NCBI GenBank assembly: GCA_904397835.1
Contig: CAJFOV010000022.1
Coordinates: 35,777-99,776, forward strand
Source of the DNA: Candidatus Aristotella avistercoris
GTDB lineage: Bacteria > Bacillota > Clostridia > Oscillospirales > Ruminococcaceae
Length of the DNA stretch: 64,000 nt
Direction of reading: 5' to 3'
The notes beneath the pieces were generated by a model, which worked only from the letters and a program-made list of their open reading frames with translations, had not been told where the DNA came from and did not search any database. Positions 1-8,699 of the stretch are shown here, piece by piece. Within the stretch, counting starts at the first letter, position 1. Each line of letters opens with the position of its first letter. Both the position numbers and the translations under genes were made by a program.

Positions 1-1961
1 GCATCGACTTCTTCCCCCTGTCTGTGGACTTTGAGGAAAAGCTCTACTCCGTGGGCAAAATCCCCGGCTCCTTCCTGAAGCGGGAGGGCCGCCCCAGCGA
101 CAAGGCCATCCTCTCCTCCCGGCTGGTGGACCGCCCCATCCGGCCCCTGTTCCCCAAGGATATGCGCAACGATTGCGCCGTGGTCATGACCGTCCTGTCC
201 ACCGACCAGGATCATGAGCCGGTCATTGCCGGGATGCTGGGCGTCTCCTTTGCCCTGTCCATCTCTGATATTCCCTGGAACGGCCCCATCGGCGGCATCA
301 GCGTGGGCCTGGTGGACGGCGAGATCGTCCTGTCCCCCAATGTGGAGCAGCGGGAGAAGAGCGATTTGACCCTGACTGTGGCTGGAACTGCCGAGAAGGT
401 GGTCATGATCGAGGCCGGCGCCAATGAGGTGGATGACGACACCATGCTCCAGGCCATCATCAAGGGCCACGAGGAGATCAAAAAGTTTGTGGCCTTTGTC
501 AAGGATGTCCAGGCTCAGATCGGCAAACCCAAGCGGGTCTTTGAGTCCCAGGAGCCCCCCCACGAGCTGTTTGACGCCATCAAGGACTTTGCCATCGATA
601 AGGTGAAGTACGCCCTGGATACCGACGATAAAAATGAGCGGGAGGCCCGCCTGGCCCCCATTGTGGATGAGATCCACGAGAAGTTTGACCCCATGTACGA
701 GGAGGAGACCAGCAAGATCGACGACTGCATCTACAAGCTCCAGAAGTTTGTGGTGCGCCGCTGGCTCCTGGACGAGGGCAAGCGCGTGGATGGCCGTGGC
801 CTGGATGAGATCCGTCCCCTGGCTGCGGAGGTGGGCGTGGTGCCCCGCGTCCACGGTTCCGCCTTGTTCACCAGAGGCCAGACCCAGGTGCTGACCATCA
901 CTACCCTGGGCCCCGTCTCTGAGGCCCAGATGCTGGACGGCATCGACCTGCAGACCGAAAAGCGCTACATGCACCAGTACAACTTCCCCTCCTACTCGGT
1001 GGGTGAGACCAAGCCCTCCAGAGGCCCCGGCCGCCGCGAGATCGGCCACGGCGCCCTGGCGGAGCGGGCCCTGCTGCCGGTGATCCCCCCGGTGGAGGAG
1101 TTCCCCTATGCCCTGCGGGTGGTCTCGGAGGTGCTCTCCTCCAACGGCTCCACCTCCCAGGGTTCCATCTGCGCCTCCACCCTGTCCCTCATGGATGCCG
1201 GTGTGCCCATCAAGGCCCCTGTGGCCGGCATCTCCTGCGGCCTGATCACCGAGGGGGACCGCTGGATGACCATGGTGGACATTCAGGGCTTGGAGGATTT
1301 CCACGGCGATATGGACTTCAAGGTGGCCGGTACCCACAAGGGCATCACCGCCATCCAGATGGACCTGAAGATTGACGGCCTGACCTATGACATCATCAAG
1401 GAGGCCTTTGAAAAGACCCACAAGGCCAGAATCTATATTCTGGATGAGATTATGCTCAAGGCCCTGCCTGCACCCAGACCGGAGCTGAGCAAGTACGCGC
1501 CCAAGACCAAGTCCCTGAAGATCCCCGTTGACAAGATCCGCGAGGTCATCGGCAGCGGCGGCAAGGTCATCCAGAAGATCTGTGCCGAGTGCGACGTCAA
1601 GATCGACATCGAGGAGGACGGTTCCGTCTTTGTCTCCGGCATCGACATGGACAATGTCCGCCGGGCTGTCCAGGTCATCGAGACCATCGCCATGGATCCC
1701 GAGGTGGGTGCGCTGTACAAGGGCAAGGTCACCCGGATCATGAACTTTGGCGCCTTTGTGGAGATTGCCCCCGGCAAGGAGGGCCTGATCCACATCTCCA
1801 AGCTGGACAACAAGCGGGTGGACAAGGTGGAAGATGTGGTGAACATCGGCGACGCCGTGGTGGTCAAGGTCACGGAGATCGACTCCCAGGGCCGCATCAA
1901 CCTCTCCCGCAAGGATGCCATCAACGACCTGATGCACAAAAAGAACAGCCAGAACAAATAA
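1..1961 (+). CDS. pnp: Polyribonucleotide nucleotidyltransferase (PNPase), 5' end outside window
   Basis: PNPase degrades RNA 3'-to-5' by phosphorolysis and is a core part of bacterial mRNA decay. The reading frame is open from the first base (codons in phase with position 3), so roughly the first 50 residues of a protein of about 700 lie outside the window. In order I see the first RNase PH domain, the helical linker, and the second RNase PH domain (around position 770 onward). A KH domain follows with the VIGSGGK loop (about 1540-1570), then a C-terminal S1 domain (GKVTRIMNFGAFVEI...GLIHISKL, about 1715-1930). Order and length match full bacterial PNPases. A strong terminator follows 13 bases after the stop. 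Confidence 0.97.
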   Translation, partial: IDFFPLSVDFEEKLYSVGKIPGSFLKREGRPSDKAILSSRLVDRPIRPLFPKDMRNDCAVVMTVLSTDQDHEPVIAGMLGVSFALSISDIPWNGPIGGISVGLVDGEIVLSPNVEQREKSDLTLTVAGTAEKVVMIEAGANEVDDDTMLQAIIKGHEEIKKFVAFVKDVQAQIGKPKRVFESQEPPHELFDAIKDFAIDKVKYALDTDDKNEREARLAPIVDEIHEKFDPMYEEETSKIDDCIYKLQKFVVRRWLLDEGKRVDGRGLDEIRPLAAEVGVVPRVHGSALFTRGQTQVLTITTLGPVSEAQMLDGIDLQTEKRYMHQYNFPSYSVGETKPSRGPGRREIGHGALAERALLPVIPPVEEFPYALRVVSEVLSSNGSTSQGSICASTLSLMDAGVPIKAPVAGISCGLITEGDRWMTMVDIQGLEDFHGDMDFKVAGTHKGITAIQMDLKIDGLTYDIIKEAFEKTHKARIYILDEIMLKALPAPRPELSKYAPKTKSLKIPVDKIREVIGSGGKVIQKICAECDVKIDIEEDGSVFVSGIDMDNVRRAVQVIETIAMDPEVGALYKGKVTRIMNFGAFVEIAPGKEGLIHISKLDNKRVDKVEDVVNIGDAVVVKVTEIDSQGRINLSRKDAINDLMHKKNSQNK

Positions 1962-1973
1962 TGTTGCTCTGTT

Positions 1974-2006
1974 GGGCCGCCGGAATCCTCCGGCGGCCCT
2001 TTTGCG
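1974..2006 (+). terminator. Intrinsic terminator of pnp
   Basis: An 11-bp GC stem (GGGCCGCCGGA pairing with TCCGGCGGCCC) with a short loop is followed by TTTTGCG. It ends the pnp transcript. Confidence 0.9.
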
Positions 2007-2068
2007 TTAAGAGCTGTAAAATGTCCGCCAAGGGCGGTGGCCATTGGGTCTAGGAGTTGAAAAAGGGG

Positions 2069-2097
2069 TTGACAACGCTATATATTTATAATATTAT
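2069..2097 (+). promoter_or_regulatory. Sigma-A promoter of the 2133 gene
   Basis: TTGACA (2069-2074), a 17-base spacer, then TATTAT (2092-2097). The -35 is a perfect consensus. The spacer and the start region are occupied by a large perfect inverted repeat (2076-2117), so the promoter is probably controlled. Confidence 0.8.
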
Positions 2098-2117
2098 AAC
2101 GTTATAAATATATAGCG
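2076..2117. repeat. Perfect 16-bp inverted repeat overlapping a promoter
   Basis: The left arm CGCTATATATTTATAA (2076-2091) is matched exactly by its reverse complement at 2102-2117, with a 10-base centre. It starts just after the -35, covers the spacer, spans the -10 and runs to the Shine-Dalgarno site. It could be a repressor operator or, if transcription starts upstream, an RNA hairpin close to the ribosome site. Perfection over 32 paired bases is far beyond chance. Confidence 0.85.
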
Positions 2118-2132
2118 AGGAGGATTTGCTCT

Positions 2133-2639
2133 ATGTCAAATCTAGAAAAATGGAATGAATTGCGGGAGAAATGGATGCAGCTCATTGCTGAGACGGATGC
2201 TTTTTTGCGCCAGGAACAGGGGCGCACACAGGAGACCCAATCCCGTTCCAGCCGAACCAGAGCTTTTGAGACCTTGGTATCTTTGGAGGCGAGCAACCGT
2301 GACGTTCGCAACAAGCGGCCCATTGGCGTGGTGTTTTCCGATGGTGCGCGCAAGGATGTCTCCACCTGGAAGCAGATCTATGTAGAAGTGCTGCAGCATT
2401 GCAACCGGGAGCCAGGCACCCATCAGGCTCTGATGAATCTGAGAGGCAAGATCTGTGGTAGAACCCGGGTGCTTCTGGGCAGTGAGGCGGGCAGCATGAC
2501 CGAACCAGTGCAGATTGACCAGGCCATGTATGTAGAAACGCACAACAGCGCAGAGGCCTTGATGAATACTCTGGTGCGCATTCTCACTGCCGCCGGGTGG
2601 GACTACAGAGGAATTCGCATTGCGGTGGAGAACCAGTAG
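2133..2639 (+). CDS. Hypothetical protein with its own palindromic promoter
   Basis: 168 residues, starting with ATG 8 bases after GAGGAGGA. The first 45 residues are charged and probably helical (LEKWNELREKWMQLIAETDAFL). The C-terminal 110 residues form a compact domain: KRPIGVVFSDGARKDVSTWK, then a central LRGKICGRTRVLL, then YVETHNSAEALMNTLVRIL. This reminds me of small C-terminal domains attached to restriction-type or DNA-associated proteins, but I cannot name the family. There are no membrane segments. Base composition is a little lower in GC than its neighbours. It is monocistronic, between the pnp terminator and a separate downstream promoter, which suggests an acquired, self-regulated gene. 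Confidence 0.8.
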   Translation: MSNLEKWNELREKWMQLIAETDAFLRQEQGRTQETQSRSSRTRAFETLVSLEASNRDVRNKRPIGVVFSDGARKDVSTWKQIYVEVLQHCNREPGTHQALMNLRGKICGRTRVLLGSEAGSMTEPVQIDQAMYVETHNSAEALMNTLVRILTAAGWDYRGIRIAVENQ

Positions 2640-2769
2640 GAGACAGGGGGGCAAAGCGCGGGACTGCGCTATGGCGCGTCAGTAGGAGTAGAGAAAAGAT
2701 CGGGGGACGCCCTGGCCTTTTTTGAGTGCGGAACCGGGCTGTAGCCAGGCGGAAAAGTTGAGAGAAAAC

Positions 2770-2798
2770 TTGTAACCCCACCGGATATTTGATACAAT
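2770..2798 (+). promoter_or_regulatory. Sigma-A promoter of the CNNM-proB-proA operon
   Basis: TTGTAA (2770-2775), 17 bases, TACAAT (2793-2798). It lies about 100 bases upstream of the CNNM start. The remainder of 2640-2769 shows nothing I can name. Confidence 0.7.
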
Positions 2799-2903
2799 AA
2801 AACAGTATATATGCGGTGGATACACAGGCTGTAAAAGTGCGGGATAGCACCGTACCGTCCTGGAGACCCGCTGCAGAAATAGAATTAGGAGTTGAAGGAA
2901 AAC

Positions 2904-4187
2904 TTGGACAGCAGTGATTGGATACTAGTGGTTGTCATTGGCGTTCTCATCGCCCTATCTGCGTTTTTTTCCGCCACGGAGACGGCCTTCTCCAGCGCCA
3001 ACAGCGTGCGCCTGCGCAAAATGGCCGACGATGGCAACTCAGGGGCCAAAAAGGCGCTGTACATTCTGGACCACTATGACAAGGCCATCTCCACCATCCT
3101 GGTGGGGAACAACATTGTGAACATCGCATCCTCATCCCTGGGAACGGTGCTGTTCACCAAGCTCCTGGGCGCTCAAATGGGCCCCTTGGTCTCCACCATT
3201 GTGATGACGGTGGTGGTGCTGGCCTTTGGTGAGGTGACACCCAAGAGTTATGCCAAGGCCAACAGCGACCGGCTGGTTTTGAGCAACAGTAAAATCTTGA
3301 CTGTCCTGATGAAGGTGGCCACGCCGGTGGTCTTTCTGCTGTTGAAACTTACCGAACTGGTCAACCGAAGGGGCGGGCAGGAACCGTCCATGACCGAGCA
3401 GGAGCTCAAATATATGATCGAGACCATCGAGGAAGAGGGCGTCCTGGAGGAACAGGAGAGCGAACTGGTCCAGTCTGCCCTGGAGTTTGACGAGACCACC
3501 GTCCAACAGGTGCTCACCCCCCGGGTGGATATGGTGAGCTTTGATGTCCAGGATGATCCTCAGCAGGTGATCAACACCATCATTCAGGAAAAATACTCCC
3601 GGATCCCGGTCTATGAGCGCAGCATCGACAACATCATCGGCGTGGTTCAGAGCCGGGAGGTGCTGGAGCGTGTGGTCCAGGGGGAGCCCATCAACCTCCA
3701 CGAGCTGGTGGGGCCCTGTATCCACGTGCACAAGACCATGAAGATCTCCAAGCTCCTCAACGAGTTTAAACGCACCAAAAACCACTTTGCCGTGGTCTGC
3801 GACGACTATGGCGGCACCCTGGGCATGGTCACCATGGAGGACCTGCTGGAGGAGCTGGTGGGGGACATCTGGGATGAGGACGACGAGATTGTCAACGAGT
3901 GCCAGCCCCTGGACGACAACCGGTACCTGGTCAGTGGTGATATGAACATTGAGGAGTTTCTGGAGGCCATCGACTACCAGGAGAAGGACTTCCAGTGCGA
4001 CTACAACACCGTGGGCGGATGGGTGCTGGAGCAGTTTGGATACATCCCCCAGGCGGGGGAGTCCTTCTGTTACCACAACCTGCAGGTCACGGTCCAAGCA
4101 CAGGAGGACCAGCGGATCAAACAGCTGCTGGTGGAAAAATTGCAGACAGAGCCCGCCCAGGAGGCAGAGGCCCAATCCAATGGATAA
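2904..4187 (+). CDS. CNNM/CorC-type (hemolysin-family) membrane protein, DUF21-CBS-CorC
   Basis: A membrane protein of the CNNM/CorC/HlyC superfamily, whose characterised members move or sense magnesium and other divalent cations. The N-terminal DUF21 domain (about residues 1-190) has three or four hydrophobic segments and the typical LSAFFSATETAFSS start. It is followed by a pair of CBS domains (about 210-330; LTPRVDMVSFDV, EKYSRIPVYERS) and a C-terminal transporter-associated domain (about 345-425). Start chosen: TTG at 2904, behind AAGGA; a TTG at 2892 is in frame but overlaps AGGAG. It is 30 bases ahead of proB and shares its promoter. Confidence 0.92.
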   Translation: MDSSDWILVVVIGVLIALSAFFSATETAFSSANSVRLRKMADDGNSGAKKALYILDHYDKAISTILVGNNIVNIASSSLGTVLFTKLLGAQMGPLVSTIVMTVVVLAFGEVTPKSYAKANSDRLVLSNSKILTVLMKVATPVVFLLLKLTELVNRRGGQEPSMTEQELKYMIETIEEEGVLEEQESELVQSALEFDETTVQQVLTPRVDMVSFDVQDDPQQVINTIIQEKYSRIPVYERSIDNIIGVVQSREVLERVVQGEPINLHELVGPCIHVHKTMKISKLLNEFKRTKNHFAVVCDDYGGTLGMVTMEDLLEELVGDIWDEDDEIVNECQPLDDNRYLVSGDMNIEEFLEAIDYQEKDFQCDYNTVGGWVLEQFGYIPQAGESFCYHNLQVTVQAQEDQRIKQLLVEKLQTEPAQEAEAQSNG

Positions 4188-4217
4188 CATGGAAACAGTA
4201 AGGAGCAACAGAGAGCA

Positions 4218-5012
4218 ATGCGGACGTGGAAAACAGCCAAGCGCGTGGTGATCAAGGTGGGCAGCTCCACCCTCACCTATGAGACGGGCAACATCAATAT
4301 CCGCCGGGTGGAGCAGCTGGTGAAGGTGCTGGCGGATCTAAAAAATGCCGGCAAGGAGATTATCCTGGTCTCCTCCGGGGCCATCGCCGTGGGGGTGGGC
4401 AAGGTGGGCCTGCCAGAGCGGCCCAAGGACACCCCAACCAAGCAGGCCATGGCCGCCGTTGGCCAGTGTGAGCTCATGTACATCTATGACAAGCTCTTCA
4501 CCCAATACAACCACAAGGTAGCCCAGGTGCTTCTCACCAGGGACGTGGTGGACGTGCCAGAGCGCAAGGCCCATGTGCAGAACACCTTTGAGCGGCTGCT
4601 GGAGATGGGCGCTATCCCCATTGTCAACGAGAACGATACAGTGGCGGTGGAGGAGATTGAGTTCGGCGACAACGACAGCCTCTCCGCCATGGTGGCCACC
4701 CTGACCCGGGCGGACACCCTGCTGATCCTCAGCGACATTGACGGCCTGTATAATAAAAATCCACGGGAGCACCCGGATGCCAAACGGATCCCTGTGGTGG
4801 AACAGATCGATGAAACCATCTATGCCATGGCCTCCGGAGCCGGCTCCAACCGGGGCACCGGCGGCATGGTCACCAAGCTCCATGCGGCCCAGTGGGCCGG
4901 GGAGCACGGCATTGAGACGGTGGTGCTCAACGGATCCCGCCCAGAAAATTTGTACGACGTGTTGGAGGGCCAACCGGTGGGAACCCGGTTTTTGGCCCAA
5001 AAATCAGAATAG
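4218..5012 (+). CDS. proB: Glutamate 5-kinase, short form without PUA domain
   Basis: ProB phosphorylates glutamate to gamma-glutamyl phosphate, the first step of proline synthesis. The amino-acid-kinase fold is complete: KVGSSTLT near the start, VSSGAIAVG, VNENDTVA, and GTGGMVTKL near the end. At 264 residues it lacks the C-terminal PUA domain (about 100 residues) of the E. coli type, as in many Firmicutes. The next gene, 15 bases on, encodes the partner ProA; the two enzymes handle a labile intermediate. Confidence 0.96.
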   Translation: MRTWKTAKRVVIKVGSSTLTYETGNINIRRVEQLVKVLADLKNAGKEIILVSSGAIAVGVGKVGLPERPKDTPTKQAMAAVGQCELMYIYDKLFTQYNHKVAQVLLTRDVVDVPERKAHVQNTFERLLEMGAIPIVNENDTVAVEEIEFGDNDSLSAMVATLTRADTLLILSDIDGLYNKNPREHPDAKRIPVVEQIDETIYAMASGAGSNRGTGGMVTKLHAAQWAGEHGIETVVLNGSRPENLYDVLEGQPVGTRFLAQKSE

Positions 5013-5027
5013 AGGGGGAGAAGGGCA

Positions 5028-6275
5028 ATGACAACCATCCAGGCAATGGGCCAACGGGCCAAGGAGGTCTCCGTTGACCTGCGCAAACTGACCACCCAAC
5101 AGAAGAACCAGGCTCTGCTGGCCATTGCAGAGGATCTGCTGGCCCACACCCGGGAAATTTTGCAGGCCAATGAACAGGACCTGCTGCTGGCCCAGGAGAA
5201 CGGCATGTCCCCTGTGATGCAGGACCGGCTGCGCCTGACCGCCCAGCGGGTCCAAGACATGGCCCAGGGGGCCCGCCAGGTGGCGGGATTGGATGACCCG
5301 GTGGGCCGGGTGCTGGATGGCAAGACCCTGCCCAACGGCCTGCGGATGCAGAAGGTGGCGGTCCCCATGGGCGTGGTGGGGATGATCTTTGAATCCCGGC
5401 CCAATGTGACGGTGGATGCCGCCTGCCTGTGCCTGAAGTCTGGCAACTGCTGCCTGCTGCGGGGCGGCAAGGAGGCCCTGCGCTCCAACCAGGCCCTGGC
5501 CGGCATCATGCGCCGGGCGGTGGAGCGCACCGGCCTGCCCGCAGATTGTATCCAGCTGCTGGAGGACACCTCCCGGGAGGGCGCCCGGGAGATGATGCGT
5601 CTGAACGGCTACTTGGATGTGCTGATCCCCCGGGGCGGGGCGGGGCTCATCCGCTCGGTGGTGGAGAACGCCACCGTCCCTGTCATTGAGACCGGCACCG
5701 GCAACTGCCATGTCTATGTGGATGCCAGCGCGGATTTGGACATGGCAGTGCAGATTATCTTTAATGCCAAGACCTCCCGCCCATCGGTCTGCAACGCCGC
5801 CGAGACCCTGCTGGTCCACCGGGATGTGGCCGAGGCATTTCTCCCCATGGCGCAGCAGGCCCTGGCAGAGAAGCATGTGGAGCTGCGGGGCTGCCCCAGA
5901 ACCATGGAGATTTTGGGCCGCCATGTCATCCCTGCTACGGAGGCGGACTACGCCACCGAGTTCTTGGACTACATTCTGGCCGTGCGGGTGGTAGACAGCC
6001 TGGATGAGGCCATCAAACATGTGAACACCTACTCCACCGGCCACTCTGAGTGTATTGTCACCAACGACTATACCGCCAGCGAGCGCTTCACCCAGGAGGT
6101 GGACGCCGCCGCCGTCTATGTCAACGCCTCCACCCGCTTCACCGATGGGGGAGAGTTTGGCCTGGGGGCGGAGATTGGCATCTCCACCCAGAAGCTCCAC
6201 GCCAGAGGCCCCATGGGCCTGCGGGAGCTGACCACCACAAAGTATATGATCTTTGGCCAGGGGCAGGTCCGATAG
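5028..6275 (+). CDS. proA: Gamma-glutamyl phosphate reductase
   Basis: ProA reduces gamma-glutamyl phosphate to glutamate semialdehyde with NADPH, the second step of proline synthesis. 415 residues, the usual length. It has the aldehyde-dehydrogenase-type layout with FESRPNVTVDA near residue 125, the NCHVYVD segment near 230, and the catalytic cysteine in PSVCNAAETLLV (about 247). It forms an operon with proB. No clear terminator follows it. Confidence 0.97.
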   Translation: MTTIQAMGQRAKEVSVDLRKLTTQQKNQALLAIAEDLLAHTREILQANEQDLLLAQENGMSPVMQDRLRLTAQRVQDMAQGARQVAGLDDPVGRVLDGKTLPNGLRMQKVAVPMGVVGMIFESRPNVTVDAACLCLKSGNCCLLRGGKEALRSNQALAGIMRRAVERTGLPADCIQLLEDTSREGAREMMRLNGYLDVLIPRGGAGLIRSVVENATVPVIETGTGNCHVYVDASADLDMAVQIIFNAKTSRPSVCNAAETLLVHRDVAEAFLPMAQQALAEKHVELRGCPRTMEILGRHVIPATEADYATEFLDYILAVRVVDSLDEAIKHVNTYSTGHSECIVTNDYTASERFTQEVDAAAVYVNASTRFTDGGEFGLGAEIGISTQKLHARGPMGLRELTTTKYMIFGQGQVR

Positions 6276-6324
6276 ACCTTTCCCCAGGCCTCATCTGTCT
6301 TTTTGACACAGGAGGTACCATTTC

Positions 6325-7137
6325 ATGAGCAATACAGAAGCTTCCACCCCCCGGCGCAGAAACCGGGCGGCTGCTCCCCTGGGGGCGGTCTTTATTGTGT
6401 TGGCTGTCATCGGTCTGATCACCGTTGTGGGCACCTGCATCACCTTTACAGCCAAGCTGTTGGACAACACCGCCAAAAAGGAGGAGATTGCCGACTTTTT
6501 GCGGCCAGTGGTGCTGTTTGACCCTGTGCCCTTCTCCTCCGTATCAGAGGTGGACCCCATGGTGATCCAGCGGGCCGCTATCTGGGGGGCCATGTTTGAC
6601 AAGGACACCCAGAGCCTGGAGTACGATGAGATGCGCCGGGTCAAAGTGGCGGCCTCCGATGTGGATGTCTGGGCCGCAAGGCTATTTGGTGAGGGCACCA
6701 CTGTGGCCCACGGCACCTTCAGCGACTACTTTTTGACCTATGAATATGACGAGAGTAGCCAAACCTACTATGTGCCTGCCACCAGCATCACCGACTACTA
6801 TTCCCCCATTGTGGAAAGCATCACCAGCAAAAACGGCATGTATGAGGTACGGGTGGGCTATGTGGCCCCCGGCCCCCTCTTTGGCAGCGACAACCGGGAG
6901 GATGCAACGCCGGACAAATATATGATCTATACCCTGGAGCGGGACCGGCAGGGCTACCACATTGTCTCCCTGGCTTTTGACACCCAGGTGCAGGGGAGCA
7001 CTGACTATCCAGGCCTCTATCAGGGTACCTCAGAGAGCAGCTCTGACGCCAGCTCCCAGGGGGAACAGGACACCTCCGGCGAGTCCCAGAGCAGCGCCTC
7101 AGAGAGCAGCCAGGAGAGTTCCAGCCAGGCCGCTTAA
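6325..7137 (+). CDS. Hypothetical single-pass membrane protein with Ser/Gln-rich tail
   Basis: 270 residues. After a basic N-terminus (RRRNRAA) there is one membrane helix (about residues 18-44). A roughly 190-residue extracytoplasmic domain rich in Asp, Tyr and Val follows, then a 45-residue low-complexity tail of Ser, Glu and Gln. The orientation (positive residues inside) puts the folded part outside the cell. No family is recognised. It starts with ATG behind GGAGG and may be cotranscribed with proBA, 49 bases upstream. Confidence 0.8.
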   Translation: MSNTEASTPRRRNRAAAPLGAVFIVLAVIGLITVVGTCITFTAKLLDNTAKKEEIADFLRPVVLFDPVPFSSVSEVDPMVIQRAAIWGAMFDKDTQSLEYDEMRRVKVAASDVDVWAARLFGEGTTVAHGTFSDYFLTYEYDESSQTYYVPATSITDYYSPIVESITSKNGMYEVRVGYVAPGPLFGSDNREDATPDKYMIYTLERDRQGYHIVSLAFDTQVQGSTDYPGLYQGTSESSSDASSQGEQDTSGESQSSASESSQESSSQAA

Positions 7138-7166
7138 CGGTCCTGGACTTTCGCAGAAGCATTGCA

Positions 7167-7193
7167 AGGGGGCGGGAAATATTGCCCGTCCCT
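7167..7193 (+). terminator. Weak hairpin after the 6325 gene
   Basis: GGGGCGGG can pair with CCCGTCCC (one G-U pair) around a short AT loop, followed by TTTAAG. The T run is poor, so this is probably a secondary terminator ahead of the stronger one at 7210. Confidence 0.4.
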
Positions 7194-7209
7194 TTAAGAT
7201 TTGAAAATA

Positions 7210-7252
7210 GGCTGGGCGCCGTGTCTAAGAACACGACGCCCAGCCCTTTTTA
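7210..7252. terminator. Bidirectional terminator between convergent genes
   Basis: The stem GGCTGGGCG..CGTGT pairs with ACACG..CGCCCAGCC, followed by CTTTTTAT on the plus strand and by TATTTTC on the minus strand. It separates the 6325 gene from degV. Confidence 0.88.
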
Positions 7253-7262
7253 TGGATCAGAT

Positions 7263-8120
7263 TCAGATTTCAGAATATCCCTTGCGGGCCACATAGGCGA
7301 TGCCTGTGGCGCCGGGCCCTGCATGGGTACCCACCACCGCCCCAATCTCCATGAGAGGGGCCCCCTTCAGGGGATAGGCCTGGCTCAAAAACCGCCGCAG
7401 CTCCTCCCCCAGTTCAGGGGCGCCGCTGTGGGCCAATATGGGGGGATAGGCCGGGTCGTAGGGAACCTCCTGCAGGCGCTTGGCGATCCACTGAAAGGCC
7501 GCCCGTTGGCCCCGGACCTTGCCCACCGCCTTGACCTGGCCGTCCACCACCGAGACCACCGGCCGGATGTTCAACAGTTCCCCGATGATGGCGGTGGAGG
7601 CGGAGAGCCGCCCCCCCATCTTCAGATATTTCAGGGTGCCCACGGTGGCATAGATGGCCACCCGGCCCTTGAGCGCCTCCAGCGTTTCCACAATCTCCTG
7701 GCAGGACAGGCCCCTGTCCCGCAGGCGCACCGCCTCCAGCACCAGCAGGGAGAGAGCGACGGTCACGGTTCTGCTGTCCACAATGTGGATCCGGTCGGAG
7801 CCCAGCAGCTCCTTTGCGATCTGGGCCGACTGGACCGTCCCACTCAGGGTGCTGGACAGGAGGATGGCAATGACCTCATCCCCCCGCTCTACCATGGGGG
7901 CAAAGAGGGCCCGGAAGGCCTCCGGCGTGGGTTGGCTGGTGGTGGGCAGGGTGGAACTGTCCTGGAGCTTTGTATAAAACTCCTCCTTACTCAGGTTCAC
8001 CCCGTCCAGATAGGCATGTTCGCCAAAGAGCACCTGCAGGGGGATCAGATGGATCCCGTACTGTTTCTGCAGCGATAGAGGGAGATCACTGGTGCTGTCC
8101 GTTACAATCTGTATGGCCAT
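7263..8120 (-). CDS. DegV family fatty-acid-binding protein
   Basis: 285 residues, full length for DegV. Family members bind one long-chain fatty acid, and those paired with a FakA kinase present it for phosphorylation (FakB role). Visible hallmarks are the N-terminal VTDSTSDLP, the TSQPTPEAF segment (about 79-90) and the C-terminal HAGPGATGIAYV. Start ATG at 8120 behind AAAGGAGC. Its start lies inside the 3' end of the upstream marR-type gene (35-base overlap), so the two are translated from one mRNA. No fakA is visible here. Confidence 0.93.
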   Translation of the reverse strand: MAIQIVTDSTSDLPLSLQKQYGIHLIPLQVLFGEHAYLDGVNLSKEEFYTKLQDSSTLPTTSQPTPEAFRALFAPMVERGDEVIAILLSSTLSGTVQSAQIAKELLGSDRIHIVDSRTVTVALSLLVLEAVRLRDRGLSCQEIVETLEALKGRVAIYATVGTLKYLKMGGRLSASTAIIGELLNIRPVVSVVDGQVKAVGKVRGQRAAFQWIAKRLQEVPYDPAYPPILAHSGAPELGEELRRFLSQAYPLKGAPLMEIGAVVGTHAGPGATGIAYVARKGYSEI

Positions 8121-8604
8121 GACATTGCTCCTTTTCTAGGGCGGGGGAGAGGTCCTCCCCCGTAAAATATGTTGTGATGGCAGAGAGGGCCCGGACAAGG
8201 ACCGGCAGTTCCTCCTCCTCCAGGCGGTCCACCACGGCGGCCACCATCTGGCGGTGAAAGTCCTGGTGAATCTGGTTGGCCTGCCAGCCCAACTCTGTAG
8301 GGAGCAGCCGGGCCACCCGCCGGTCCTGGGGATCCCGCTGCCGGAGCAGGTACCCCTTGCGGGTCAGGACATTGACCGAGGTGGTGACAGTGCTCAGGGT
8401 CACATGCAGCCGCTGGGCGATGGCAGAGGAGCGGTTGTCCCCATCCTCCGTACAGGCACAGCAGACCGCCTCAATCAGATGCATCTCCCGGATGGAAAGG
8501 TTCTGGAAGGGCCCGGTGCAGATGCGGCTCTCCTCCTCCCGCAAAATCTCCTGAAAGGCCTGGACCAAAAAGGTGTTGAGCTGATCGTACGGGTTGCAAA
8601 CCAA
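8086..8604 (-). CDS. MarR family transcriptional regulator
   Basis: 172 residues with a winged helix-turn-helix of the MarR type. The recognition region is SSAIAQRLHVTLSTVTTSVNVLTRKGYL and the wing is RDPQDRRVARLLPTELG. The start is TTG at 8604, 8 bases after GGGGGAG. The last about 20 residues (rich in Cys, His, Gln) overlap the degV start in another frame. Cotranscription with a fatty-acid-binding protein suggests a FabT-like lipid regulator; that is inference. A perfect palindrome upstream (8680-8698) is the likely operator. Confidence 0.9.
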   Translation of the reverse strand: MVCNPYDQLNTFLVQAFQEILREEESRICTGPFQNLSIREMHLIEAVCCACTEDGDNRSSAIAQRLHVTLSTVTTSVNVLTRKGYLLRQRDPQDRRVARLLPTELGWQANQIHQDFHRQMVAAVVDRLEEEELPVLVRALSAITTYFTGEDLSPALEKEQCHGHTDCNGQHQ

Positions 8605-8640
8605 CGGGAACTCCCCCTCTCTGAAATCAAAATATACTGT

Positions 8641-8669
8641 ATCATATCACATCGAGAGGGAAAAGTAAA
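8641..8669 (-). promoter_or_regulatory. Sigma-A promoter of marR-degV
   Basis: Read on the minus strand: TTTACT (8664-8669), 17 bases, TATGAT (8641-8646). It is about 35 bases upstream of the TTG start. Confidence 0.75.
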
Positions 8670-8679
8670 GAAATTTTAC

Positions 8680-8698
8680 ACTTCAAATTATTTGAAGT
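8680..8698. promoter_or_regulatory. MarR-type operator palindrome
   Basis: ACTTCAAAT, one T, then ATTTGAAGT: two perfect 9-bp arms. It lies just upstream of the -35 of the marR promoter. MarR dimers bind 16-20 bp palindromes of this kind, so it is probably an autoregulatory site. Confidence 0.65.
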
Positions 8699-8699
8699 A

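Noticed and set aside
3132..4208. Long minus-strand open frame opposite the CNNM gene
   Set aside because: Composition typical of an antisense shadow (Leu/His/Val-rich); the plus-strand protein has recognised domains.
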